A DNA stretch of 64,000 bases from Nocardioides deserti (GTDB lineage: Bacteria; Actinomycetota; Actinomycetes; Propionibacteriales; Nocardioidaceae). A program made the translations under genes and the position numbers. Location of the stretch: NCBI RefSeq assembly GCF_014266025.1, contig NZ_JACMYC010000007.1:62001-126000 (forward strand), written 5' to 3'. Shown piece after piece: positions 53,921 to 61,498 of this stretch (its first letter is position 1; each line of letters begins with the position of its first letter). The notes beneath the pieces were generated by a model. That model was not told where the DNA came from and did no database searches. It was given only the letters and a program-made list of their open reading frames with translations.

Positions 53921-54844
53921 TCAGCCCGCGAGTCGCGACTCGCGGTCGTAGTTGGAGCCCAGGTGGGCGGGCTGACGGGCCCACCGGAACGCGAACACCA
54001 TCACCAGCAGCGTCGCGACGTACGGCAGCATCTCGATGAACTGGTGCGGGACACCGAGCCCGATGACCTGCGCCTTCTGGCCGAGCACGTCCATGCCAGC
54101 GAAGAAGGCAGCACCGGCGACGACGTACAGCGGGCGCCAGCCGCCGAGGAACGCCAGCGCGATGACCAGCCACCCGCGGCCGGCGATCATGCCGTCGGTG
54201 TAGATCCCGGTGAAGTGCAGCGGGAAGTAGGCACCGGCCACGGCCACCAGGCCGGAGCCGACGATCGTCGACCACGTGCGCGCCAGGTTGACGTTGATGC
54301 CGAGGCTGTCGGCGGCCTTGGGATTCTCGCCCACCGAGCGGAAGTTCAGCCCGGCCCCGGTGCGCTGCATGAACCAGTACAACCCGACCGAGAGCAGCAC
54401 CACGAAGAAGAACACGTAGTCCTGCCGGAAGAGCGGCTCGCCGATCACTGGGATGTCGGAGAGCAGTGGGATCTCGTGCTTGGTGAGCGTGTCGATCTTC
54501 GGCGGCGTCATCGTGACGCCGATGACCTCGCGGTAGAGCAGGCCCGCCGCGCCGGTGGCGGCGAAGAAGAGGGCCAGGCCGACCACGAACTGGTCCAGCC
54601 GGAGCTGGGTCGTCATGACCGTGAGGATCAGGCCGACGAGCGCACCGACGGCGAAGGCGATGAGCAGGCCGCCGAGGTTGGACCCCATCTTGTAGGCGAC
54701 CACGAAGCCCACGGACGCGCCGAGGGCCATCACGCCCTCCTGCGTCACGTTGAAGACGCCGGTGCGACCGCTGAGGATCGTGCCCTGGGCGGCGAGGGTG
54801 AAGACCACCCACATCGGGACCACGAGGGTCAGGAACTCGCTCAT
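53921..54844 (-). CDS. BMP-type ABC transporter permease 2 (nucleoside-type)
   Basis: A 307-residue permease of the BPD_transp_2 family, with the group's motif ILSGRTGVFNVTQEGVMALGA near residue 25, GLNFRSVGENPKAADSLGINV near 170, and GRGWLVIALAFLGGWRP. It is the second permease in the YufPQ/NupBC-like arrangement. It overlaps the preceding permease by four bases. It is the last gene of the operon. Confidence 0.9.
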   Translation of the reverse strand: MSEFLTLVVPMWVVFTLAAQGTILSGRTGVFNVTQEGVMALGASVGFVVAYKMGSNLGGLLIAFAVGALVGLILTVMTTQLRLDQFVVGLALFFAATGAAGLLYREVIGVTMTPPKIDTLTKHEIPLLSDIPVIGEPLFRQDYVFFFVVLLSVGLYWFMQRTGAGLNFRSVGENPKAADSLGINVNLARTWSTIVGSGLVAVAGAYFPLHFTGIYTDGMIAGRGWLVIALAFLGGWRPLYVVAGAAFFAGMDVLGQKAQVIGLGVPHQFIEMLPYVATLLVMVFAFRWARQPAHLGSNYDRESRLAG

Positions 54845-55953
54845 GCTGCACCCCTCAGGCGGTTGCGGACGATGTCACTGAGCAGCAAGAAGAGCAGGAT
54901 GAGCGCCTCGATCACGAGGACCATCTCCACCGGGACCGACGCGACCAGCTGCATGGTCCCGGCGCCGAACTCCAGCACCGCGATGCCGAAGGCGATGAAC
55001 GGCAGGGCGAGCATCGAGCCGCGCGCCATGAGGCCGACGATGATGCCGAGGATCAGGAAGTTCGACTGCATCCCCTCGAGCATCCGGCCCTGGACCCCGG
55101 CGACGTCGATCGCGCCAGCGAGACCAGCGGCACCGCCACCGATCACGAGACCGGCACCCGCCAGCCGGGACGTCTTCACGCCGTTGATGAGCGAGGCGCG
55201 CGGGTTGTCGCCGACCGCCCGCATCTCGAAGCCGGTCGGGGTGAAGCGCATCCCGACGGCGATGAAGACGGCGAGCGCGAGCACGAGGAGGACGCCGCTG
55301 TGCAGGCCCGGCGCCTCGCCGATGAGTGGGAGCCGCGCGCCGTCCCCGACCGGGGTGGTCGCGGGGTGGCCGGCACCCGCGTCGGGCCAGACCGACGTCG
55401 CGACCCAGTCGATGAGCCGGAAGGAGACGAAGTTCAGCAGCACGGTGCTGAGGACCTCGTTGACCCGGAAGCGCACCAGCAGCACCGCCGCGATGCCGGC
55501 CCACAGTGCACCCGCGAGGACACCGGCGACGAGCATCGCCGGGAGGAGCAGGATCGCCGGCAGGTCGGAGAACGTGATGCCGATGGCCGCTCCGCCCGTC
55601 GCCCCGAGGAGCAGCTGCCCCTCCGCTCCGATGTTGAACTTGCCGGTGGCCAGCGGGATGGCGAAGGCGTAGGCACACAGCACGATCGGCACCCACTTGT
55701 GGAGCGTCTCGACCATGCCGAAGCGGGAGTCGAAGGAGCTGGTCAGGACCGCCTCGAGGGCGTCCACGGCGGAGTAGCCCATGGCCTGGATCAGCAGGCC
55801 GCCGACGAGGAACGCCAGCACGACCGACGCGACGTACGGCAGGACCGTCCACGCGACGCCGGTGACCGCTCCCGACCCGTGTTCGCGCGGGGCCGGGGCG
55901 GACGGCGGACCGCCGCTCCCCGGGGTCGGAGGAGTCTGCTCGACGGTGCTCAT
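54841..55953 (-). CDS. BMP-type ABC transporter permease 1 (nucleoside-type)
   Basis: A 370-residue permease. A Pro/Gly-rich cytosolic N-terminus of 30 residues precedes eight to ten helices. KFNIGAEGQLLLGATGGAAIG, GFEMRAVGDNPRASLINGVKTSR and NEVLSTVLLNFVSFRLIDW are the typical NupB/YufP blocks. It overlaps the ATPase gene by four bases. Confidence 0.9.
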   Translation of the reverse strand: MSTVEQTPPTPGSGGPPSAPAPREHGSGAVTGVAWTVLPYVASVVLAFLVGGLLIQAMGYSAVDALEAVLTSSFDSRFGMVETLHKWVPIVLCAYAFAIPLATGKFNIGAEGQLLLGATGGAAIGITFSDLPAILLLPAMLVAGVLAGALWAGIAAVLLVRFRVNEVLSTVLLNFVSFRLIDWVATSVWPDAGAGHPATTPVGDGARLPLIGEAPGLHSGVLLVLALAVFIAVGMRFTPTGFEMRAVGDNPRASLINGVKTSRLAGAGLVIGGGAAGLAGAIDVAGVQGRMLEGMQSNFLILGIIVGLMARGSMLALPFIAFGIAVLEFGAGTMQLVASVPVEMVLVIEALILLFLLLSDIVRNRLRGAA

Positions 55954-57542
55954 GCGGCGCCTCCGACGCTCGTGCCGAGGCCGGTCATCCGGCGCCCGAT
56001 CTCGTAGGGGTCGACTCGGTCGCTGCGCCACTCGCCGGCGTGCGAGCCCTGGTAGAGCGCGATGACCCGGTCGGCGATGGCGATGACCTCGTCGAGGTCC
56101 TCGGAGATCACCACCACCGAGCAGCCGGCGGCCGTGACCTCGCGGATCTGCTCGTAGACGAACCGGGTCGACCCGATGTCCAGACCCCGGGTGGGGTTGT
56201 GCAGGACCAGCAGCCGGGGCCGGTGCGCGAAGGCGCGCGCGAGGATGACGCGCTGGATGTTGCCGCCGGACAGGTCGCCGGCGCGGGTCGCCGGGGAGTC
56301 TGCCCGGATGGCGAACTTCTCGATCGCCTCTTGCGCCCGCTGCCGGGCCGCACGCCAGTCGATCAGCCCGTTCTTGCGGACCCGCGCGCTGCGGTGGGAG
56401 CCGAGCAGGAGGTTCTCGGTGATCCCGGAGGTGGGCAGGATGCCGTCGCGGTGCCGGTCCTCGGGCACGTAGGCGACGCCCGCGTCGAGCCACTGTGCGG
56501 TCGCCCGGTCGGACAGCACGAGGTCGTCGATGGTGATGGAGCCGCTCTGCAGCGGGCGCACGCCCGCGAGCGCCTCGGCCAGCTCGACCTGGCCGTTGCC
56601 GGCCACGCCGGCGAACCCGACGATCTCGCCCTTCCCGACCTCGAGGTCGAAGCCGGAGATCAGCTCGACGTCGTGGTCGTTGCGGACGGTCATCCCCCGG
56701 ACCGAGACGCCGGGCTCGAAGGTGGTCTCCGGCACGTCCCCGACCACGGTGCCCTGCGGTGCGGTCCCGAGGGCGACGGCCTCCGTCACGGTCGGGGCCT
56801 GGTAGGTGCCGTGGCTCTCGCCGACCATGATCGCGGCGAGGTGGTCGGCGTCGGTCTCGGCCCGGTCGAGGGTCTGGACGCGGGCGCCGTCCCGCATGAC
56901 CGTCATCTTGTCGCAGACGGCCAGCGTCTCCCGGATCTTGTGGGTGATCAGGATGACGCTCATCCCCTCCGCCACCATCGTGCGTAGGGACGTGAAGAGC
57001 GCGTCGACCTCCTGGGGCGTCAGGTTGGTGGTCGGCTCGTCGAGGATGAGCACGCTGGCGCCGCGGTAGAGCGCCTTGATGATCTCCACGCGCTGGCGGA
57101 TGCCGACCGGGAGCTCCTCCATCACGGCGTCGGGGTCGACGTGGAGACCGAAGCGCTCGCTGATGTCCGCGATGCGCGCCCGCGCTGCGCTGAGGCCCGC
57201 GCCGTGCGAGCCGCCCTCGAGGGTCGTGCCGAGCACGACGTTCTCGACCACGGTGTAGGTGTCGACCTGGAGGAAGGTCTGGTGCACCATGCCGACGCCG
57301 AGCTCGATGGCGTCCCGCGGGGACGTGATCGTGACCTCACGGCCGTCGATGCGCACGGCCCCGGAGTCGGCCCGGTAGAGCCCGAACAGCACGTTCATCA
57401 GGGTCGTCTTGCCGGCGCCGTTGCCACCGAGCAGCCCGTGCACCTCCCGCGCGCCGACCTGGAGCGAGACCGCGTCGAGCGCCCGCACCGGACCGAACGT
57501 CTTCACCACCTCGGTCATCTCGAGGCGAGGTGCGGTGGTCAC
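55950..57542 (-). CDS. BMP-type ABC transporter ATP-binding protein (two ABC domains)
   Basis: A 530-residue tandem ATPase: Walker A GGNGAGKTTLMNVLFG, VEIIKALYRGASVLILDEPTTNLTPQEVD in domain 1; degenerate GVAGNGQVELAEAL and LSGGNIQRVILARAFAHRPRLLVLHNPTRGLDIGS in domain 2. The switch of Asp-Glu to His-Asn in the second Walker B is common in this family. It energises the two following permeases. The GTG start lies one base before the bmp stop region. Confidence 0.9.
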   Translation of the reverse strand: MTTAPRLEMTEVVKTFGPVRALDAVSLQVGAREVHGLLGGNGAGKTTLMNVLFGLYRADSGAVRIDGREVTITSPRDAIELGVGMVHQTFLQVDTYTVVENVVLGTTLEGGSHGAGLSAARARIADISERFGLHVDPDAVMEELPVGIRQRVEIIKALYRGASVLILDEPTTNLTPQEVDALFTSLRTMVAEGMSVILITHKIRETLAVCDKMTVMRDGARVQTLDRAETDADHLAAIMVGESHGTYQAPTVTEAVALGTAPQGTVVGDVPETTFEPGVSVRGMTVRNDHDVELISGFDLEVGKGEIVGFAGVAGNGQVELAEALAGVRPLQSGSITIDDLVLSDRATAQWLDAGVAYVPEDRHRDGILPTSGITENLLLGSHRSARVRKNGLIDWRAARQRAQEAIEKFAIRADSPATRAGDLSGGNIQRVILARAFAHRPRLLVLHNPTRGLDIGSTRFVYEQIREVTAAGCSVVVISEDLDEVIAIADRVIALYQGSHAGEWRSDRVDPYEIGRRMTGLGTSVGGAA

Positions 57543-57543
57543 G

Positions 57544-58545
57544 TCACTTCACCTCGGACTGGTCGAGCTCGACCTCGGTGGCACCGCTCTCGACGTCCGC
57601 GACGGCCTGCTCCGCGGCCTTCTTGGCCTCGGCCGGCACGTTGTCGCCGATGGAGACGTCCGCGCCCTTGCCGAAGCCCATGACGTAGACGCCGGTCCGG
57701 GTGCCGGCCTCGATCTCGTCCAGGATCGCCTGGAGCGGCTTCGCGAAGTCGTAGAGGACGGTGGCCGCGTAGTGCTCCGGGTCGTTGGCGGACTTGTCGG
57801 TGTACTTCACCGTGATCCAGTTCTTGCCGGCCGGGGTGCCCTTCATCGCCTCGAACGCGCCGACGACGCCGAGGTTGAGCGACGTCACGATGACGTCGTT
57901 GCCGCCGCTGAGGAGCTGCGAGGTGAACTGGGTGGCCTTGACGGTGTCGTTGAAGTCGCCCGTCCACACCGGCTTGAGGTCAGCGTCCTTGCCCGAGTCC
58001 TCGATGCCCTGCTCGAGCGCGTGGACCTCGGCGTAGGAGAACGGCAGCGACAGCCCACCCAGGTAGCCGACCTTGCCGGAGCTCGACAGGTTCGCCGCAA
58101 GCACGCCGAGCGGGTAGAAGACGGTGTGGAAGTTGCGGTCGATCACCCACAGGTTCTCCGGCTGGTCCTCCGGCACCCCGTCGAACTCCGCGATGAAGTT
58201 CACGTCGGGGTTCTCGGCGGCAACCTTCGCGGTGGCGTCGTAGAACTGCGAGCCGTGCGTCCAGACGACCGAGTAGCCGCCCGACACGTACTGCCGGAGC
58301 TTGCCCTCGATGTCGGGGACCGCGACGCTCTCGGCGTAGGAGATCTCCGCACCGTCCTTCTCCGCGGCCTTGAGGGCGTCGAGGCCCAGCGCGTTCAGGT
58401 CGGCGTCGGTCACGGGACCGGAGAAGATGCCGGCGACCTTGTCGCCGCCTCCGCCCGCACTCTCGTCGGATCCTCCACAGGCGGTCAGTGCCAGGCCCAG
58501 GCTCAGGGCTGCTGCGACGGCAGCAAGTCGGCGAACAGGACGCAT
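57544..58545 (-). CDS. BMP-family substrate-binding lipoprotein (Med/BmpA-like)
   Basis: A 333-residue lipoprotein with signal MRPVRRLAAVAAALSLGLALTAC (Cys near 23) and a Gly/Ser linker. The mature domain includes IFSGPVTDADLNALGLDALK, HGSQFYDATAKVAAENPDVNFI, GVLAANLSSSGKVGYLGGL and DVIVTSLNLGVVGAFEAMKGT. The family binds purine nucleosides in several species, but the ligand here is unproven. It is first of the operon; the leader to the tRNA remnant is about 290 bases. Confidence 0.88.
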   Translation of the reverse strand: MRPVRRLAAVAAALSLGLALTACGGSDESAGGGGDKVAGIFSGPVTDADLNALGLDALKAAEKDGAEISYAESVAVPDIEGKLRQYVSGGYSVVWTHGSQFYDATAKVAAENPDVNFIAEFDGVPEDQPENLWVIDRNFHTVFYPLGVLAANLSSSGKVGYLGGLSLPFSYAEVHALEQGIEDSGKDADLKPVWTGDFNDTVKATQFTSQLLSGGNDVIVTSLNLGVVGAFEAMKGTPAGKNWITVKYTDKSANDPEHYAATVLYDFAKPLQAILDEIEAGTRTGVYVMGFGKGADVSIGDNVPAEAKKAAEQAVADVESGATEVELDQSEVK

Positions 58546-58756
58546 CGGCGTCTCCTTCAGATCATCGGCAGGGCAGCCGTCCCCACAGACGAGCAGCTCA
58601 GGATCTGCTCCGGGCCCTGCGGTGTGATCCACAACATAAGGAGAAAAGGACCCCTCTGAAGTGGGCCGAAGGTGCCAAAGGGTCCACCGGGTTGTTGTGA
58701 GGTCCGGAGGTGGCGAGCAGGCGGATCACCAGTGGATGACCATCCGGTAACAGTCC

Positions 58757-58794
58757 GTTCGGGCGCCCCGCAGAGGGACACAGAGCGCCCGAAC
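58757..58794. repeat. Inverted repeat next to the element boundary
   Basis: GTTCGGGCGC pairs with GCGCCCGAAC around an 18-base loop. It lies directly beside the tRNA terminator, on the chromosome side. Confidence 0.6.
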
Positions 58795-58797
58795 GAC

Positions 58798-58830
58798 GAA
58801 GGGCCCGGCAGCGCTGCTGCCGGGCCCTTC
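58798..58830 (-). terminator. Terminator of the original tRNA-Ala gene
   Basis: A 15-base-pair perfect stem (GAAGGGCCCGGCAGC with GCTGCCGGGCCCTTC) and a three-base loop begin seven bases beyond the tRNA CCA end, in the direction of tRNA transcription. Confidence 0.85.
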
Positions 58831-58836
58831 GGGTGG

Positions 58837-58883
<47 letters not shown>

Positions 58884-58962
58884 TGAAATCGGGCCCCTCG
58901 TGGCTCCCGCCGCTGACCGCGTACTCAGCGAAACTCCAGGTCAAGCACGAGATTGGCATCTT

Positions 58963-59022
58963 GCTGGAGTTGGCTGGAGTTGGCTGCTGAGCGCTGGGCT
59001 ACTGCACCCCAACTGCACCCCG
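58963..59022. repeat. Direct repeats near the attachment site (candidate integrase arm sites)
   Basis: GCTGGAGTTG occurs twice in tandem plus a partial copy (58963-58986), with an inverted AACTCCAG at 58932-58939. ACTGCACCCC(A/G) occurs twice in tandem at 59001-59022. Short repeats this close to a tRNA attachment core are typical of integrase arm-binding sites. The 297-base interval 58884-59180 holds no supported gene. Confidence 0.5.
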
Positions 59023-59180
59023 GGCAGCGATCCGCGACGGCGAAACGCGGCTGGCTCGGATCGGCGTAGCGTTGATCATTGACAGGCCAGGAGGCCACCG
59101 TCCGCGACAGCGGGGTGCCCTCTTGGTCTTCCTCATGTTCGGCGCGGTGGCTTCCTCATCACTCCGAGAGAGGAATCACC

Positions 59181-59378
59181 ATGAAGACCCACACGGTCGA
59201 TGACCCCGTGCTTACCCGGCACGAGGCAGCCGCCTACTGCGGCGTTCACGTCGCGACGGTGGATCGCGCCAGGAAGGCCGGCGAGCTCCGAGCCATCGTC
59301 AAGGACCGACTCATCCGACATCGCCGTAGCCACCTTGACGCTTGGCTCGGCAGTCACGAGGTCGGAGGCGATGAGTGA
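59181..59378 (+). CDS. Excisionase-like helix-turn-helix protein
   Basis: A 65-residue MerR/excisionase-type HTH_17 protein: LTRHEAAAYCGVHVATVDRARKAGELRAIVKDRLIRHRRSHLDAWL. The helix-turn-helix (about residues 10-30) and the wing with R-x-S-x-L-D-x-W are standard. It is the first gene after the attachment site, where Xis is expected. GAGAGAGGAA precedes the ATG. It could also regulate the element. Confidence 0.85.
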   Translation: MKTHTVDDPVLTRHEAAAYCGVHVATVDRARKAGELRAIVKDRLIRHRRSHLDAWLGSHEVGGDE

Positions 59379-59572
59379 TGGACAGCATCATCCTCTCACT
59401 ACCAGCAGAGGACGTCTCGCCCCTAGCAAACTTCGCCCGGGAGCACGGTGCCGTGAGCGTTTTGGACCTTATCGCCGTGATCGTTCGGCACTCCGACGAT
59501 CTCAAAGCACTCCGCAAGGCGGATCGGGTAGCGGGGCGTCTGATGAACGGCCTGCTGTCTGGCGGCCTCTGA
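59378..59572 (+). CDS. Small element protein, 64 residues
   Basis: MDSIILSLPAEDVSPLANFA... is a predicted all-helical protein with an amphipathic middle (VLDLIAVIVRHSDDLKALRKADRVAGRLMNGLL). It was not recognised. It starts in the stop of the HTH gene (TGATG), so they are coupled. A strong hairpin follows, ending this small operon. Confidence 0.6.
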   Translation: MDSIILSLPAEDVSPLANFAREHGAVSVLDLIAVIVRHSDDLKALRKADRVAGRLMNGLLSGGL

Positions 59573-59591
59573 CCTGCGGTTGTCCGCTTCT

Positions 59592-59615
59592 CCGCCTCTC
59601 ACTCACGAGAGGCGG
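59592..59615. terminator. Hairpin after the excisionase operon
   Basis: A perfect nine-base-pair stem (CCGCCTCTC with GAGAGGCGG) and a six-base loop start 20 bases after the 64-residue gene. Confidence 0.7.
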
Positions 59616-59738
59616 GGTTGCGAGCACCTTCAGCGAGCGTCTGGATATTGACAACCCAGTAGCGAAACTTGCTCTCGCAGATACTCGAGGGAGCGTTCCT
59701 GTCGGACAACCCCAGATCGGCCCGAGCATTCCCTAGGC

Positions 59739-59777
59739 TTATTGCACGGCAACAAACCTCGTGCCGCGTTGCAATAA
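59739..59777. promoter_or_regulatory. Inverted-repeat operator upstream of the second element operon
   Basis: TTATTGCACGGCA pairs with TGCCGCGTTGCAATAA apart from a bulge. It lies in an A/T-rich stretch 22 bases before the ATG at 59800, overlapping the expected promoter. The product of that gene is a candidate ligand. Confidence 0.5.
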
Positions 59778-59799
59778 CAATATGGAAGGAGTGCGAGAT

Positions 59800-60051
59800 A
59801 TGCCCAAGAGCCATTCGGATTACCCGATCAACCTGACATTCCGGATTTCCGTCGCGCAGCGGGACTACCTCAACGACGTGGCGTCCATGCACGACGTCAC
59901 CCCGAGCGACTACCTGCGAGCACTGCTCGACGCCGCGCTGGCAGCGGAAGCCAAGGCCACTCTCGGGGTGGCCGGTGCAGATGACGACACCGCCATGGCC
60001 CGCGCCCGAGAGGTCGTCGGCGCCAGCACGGAAGGGGGCAGCGATGACTGA
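59800..60051 (+). CDS. Small ribbon-helix-helix-like protein
   Basis: An 83-residue protein: YPINLTFRISVAQRDYLNDVASMHDVTPSDYLRALLDAAL reads as strand-helix-helix, as in MetJ/Arc or CopG-type regulators. An Ala/Glu-rich acidic tail follows. GGAAGGAG precedes the ATG. It may bind the inverted repeat at 59739-59777. It overlaps the next gene by eight bases. Confidence 0.65.
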   Translation: MPKSHSDYPINLTFRISVAQRDYLNDVASMHDVTPSDYLRALLDAALAAEAKATLGVAGADDDTAMARAREVVGASTEGGSDD

Positions 60052-60211
60052 CCTCAAGAAGCTCCGCGAGGAGCTCGACCGGACCTACGACTACCAGCTC
60101 AAGGCCGAGGACGCGGTGCTCGCACAACGTCGGCGCACCAAGGAGCTAGAGGCCGTCTACAACGAGGAGCGAGCCAGCAACAACGCGCTCCCCCACCACC
60201 TGCGGGGCTGA
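60044..60211 (+). CDS. Small coiled-coil-like element protein, 55 residues
   Basis: MTDLKKLREELDRTYDYQLK... is charged with heptad-like hydrophobics over most of its length. It was not recognised. It has AAGGGGG upstream, overlaps the previous gene and is followed three bases later by the next. Confidence 0.6.
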   Translation: MTDLKKLREELDRTYDYQLKAEDAVLAQRRRTKELEAVYNEERASNNALPHHLRG

Positions 60212-60214
60212 GTC

Positions 60215-60694
60215 ATGGACTACTACGCACAGCAGGTGTTCCAGATGCGCAACGTGCCGAACCTGAGCATCGCCGATAACCAGTTCATGGATCACTGGGA
60301 GGAGCGCGCCAGGTCGGACGATCGGCACTACGTGAAGAAGCAGGCCGCCGAGCGTAGGGAGCGCGACAGGGCCAAGGCCGCAGACGTCCTGCGGCGCATC
60401 GACGGGTTGCAGGAGGCGTTCGTTGATCTTCGCCGTAAGGCGGAGCGGAACGAGGTGTCCTGGACCGACCTGGCGAAGGCGCAGCGGCGGCTCGTCCGGG
60501 AGCGCATCACGCTGGAGAAGGTGCTCGAGTCTCTGCAGTCCAGCGAGGCTGGGATCGCGCGCATGGAGGCCGACCCCACTGCCTACTTGAGCGACTTCTA
60601 CCAGCGGTTCCCGGCACTCAAGGATCGCCGGCCGAACCTCGCTGTCGACCTCGCCGAGGACCAGCGCAAGCGGGGCGTCGAGTCCCTGATGTGA
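60215..60694 (+). CDS. Coiled-coil element protein, 159 residues
   Basis: MDYYAQQVFQMRNVPNLSIA... is followed by a long charged helical region (VKKQAAERRERDRAKAADVL...QRRLVRERITLEKVLESL, about residues 45-115). A C-terminal segment with YQRFPALKDRRPNLAVDL follows. There is no known domain. It may be structural or regulatory. It ends the second element operon. Confidence 0.65.
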   Translation: MDYYAQQVFQMRNVPNLSIADNQFMDHWEERARSDDRHYVKKQAAERRERDRAKAADVLRRIDGLQEAFVDLRRKAERNEVSWTDLAKAQRRLVRERITLEKVLESLQSSEAGIARMEADPTAYLSDFYQRFPALKDRRPNLAVDLAEDQRKRGVESLM

Positions 60695-60752
60695 ACTATG
60701 CCGTCGTTCCGAGGCTAGGCGGGACGGCTGCCTCCATCCACGTACCGGGTGT

Positions 60753-60786
60753 CCCCGCGAGGCGCGCGCCAACGAATCTCGCGGGG
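60753..60786. terminator. Hairpin between element genes
   Basis: CCCCGCGAG pairs with CTCGCGGGG around a 16-base loop, 31 bases before the ATG at 60817. It may terminate the upstream operon or occlude the downstream leader. Confidence 0.6.
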
Positions 60787-60816
60787 CACCACAACACACC
60801 GAAGGAGTGTGTGGCA

Positions 60817-61152
60817 ATGCCCAACCCTAGCCGTCCGGCACCCGTCACCTGGGCCGACCTGGTCCACATCCAAGCCACCCACGGCATCCGACCCACCGGC
60901 ACCGACCCCGCCAAGCCCGCTCGCGTCCTGCACGCCGTCTACGCCGCGTGGGAGGCAGCGGAGGGCGTCGCGCCGGGTCGTGGCAATCTGATGCCGGTGC
61001 ATCTGTTGACCGGTCACGTTCGTCAGCACCTGCGTGCCGAAGGCCGAGTCCTCGACACCGGCAGCCTGCGAGCGCTCATCGTCAACGCGCTCAACGACCC
61101 CGCCAGCGGCTTGGAGATCGAACTCCGGCCGTACCACCGCAAGGCGGCCTGA
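60817..61152 (+). CDS. Unrecognised element protein, 111 residues
   Basis: MPNPSRPAPVTWADLVHIQA... to EIELRPYHRKAA. It is mostly helical, with a basic end. GAAGGAG precedes the ATG. It is the last gene before the hairpin-rich noncoding region. No domain was recognised; a DNA-binding or accessory replication role is a guess from position only. Confidence 0.6.
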   Translation: MPNPSRPAPVTWADLVHIQATHGIRPTGTDPAKPARVLHAVYAAWEAAEGVAPGRGNLMPVHLLTGHVRQHLRAEGRVLDTGSLRALIVNALNDPASGLEIELRPYHRKAA

Positions 61153-61155
61153 ACT

Positions 61156-61303
61156 CCGAGCAGGCGGGGTGCTCTGCCCTAGCGCGCCAGCCCCGCCCGC
61201 TCGGTCTTCACCGAAGACGGCGACTCAGTCGCCAAGGGGACCTAACCAGCCTACGGAGCTCCCGGCCCCCGCCGTTGGTTCGAGGCAACGACGGGGGCCG
61301 GAG
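61156..61303. repeat. Series of four hairpins in the noncoding region before the replication gene
   Basis: In order: CCGAGCAGGCGGGGT with GCCCCGCCCGCTCGG (61156-61204); GTCTTC-ACC-GAAGAC (61204-61218); GGCGAC-TCA-GTCGCC (61219-61233); and a long stem CTCCCGGCCCCCG...CGGGGGCCGGAG (61259-61303). The gap 61153-61498 (346 bases) has no supported gene. Its second half is A/T-rich. The last hairpin is a likely terminator; the set could also be part of an origin. Confidence 0.6.
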
Positions 61304-61364
61304 TTCGCGGCTAGTCAGGCCGCAGGTTGGTCAGCGAAAGGAAGCGATAAGTGACCGATAGCAA

Positions 61365-61375
61365 TTGTGTCACAA
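61365..61375. promoter_or_regulatory. Palindrome TTGTGTCACAA upstream of the replication gene
   Basis: An 11-base palindrome around a central T lies in the A/T-rich leader, 124 bases before the replication-protein ATG. It is a possible repressor site. Confidence 0.4.
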
Positions 61376-61498
61376 AAGAAGCTCGTCTCAATGGCTCGAA
61401 ATGAATGAGAAAGCCAGACGCCCAGATCGAGGCGCATTTCTGGGACAATAGGTAACGCGGCTGGTCACCGCATAAAAAAGCTGCAAGGAAGCGAACAC

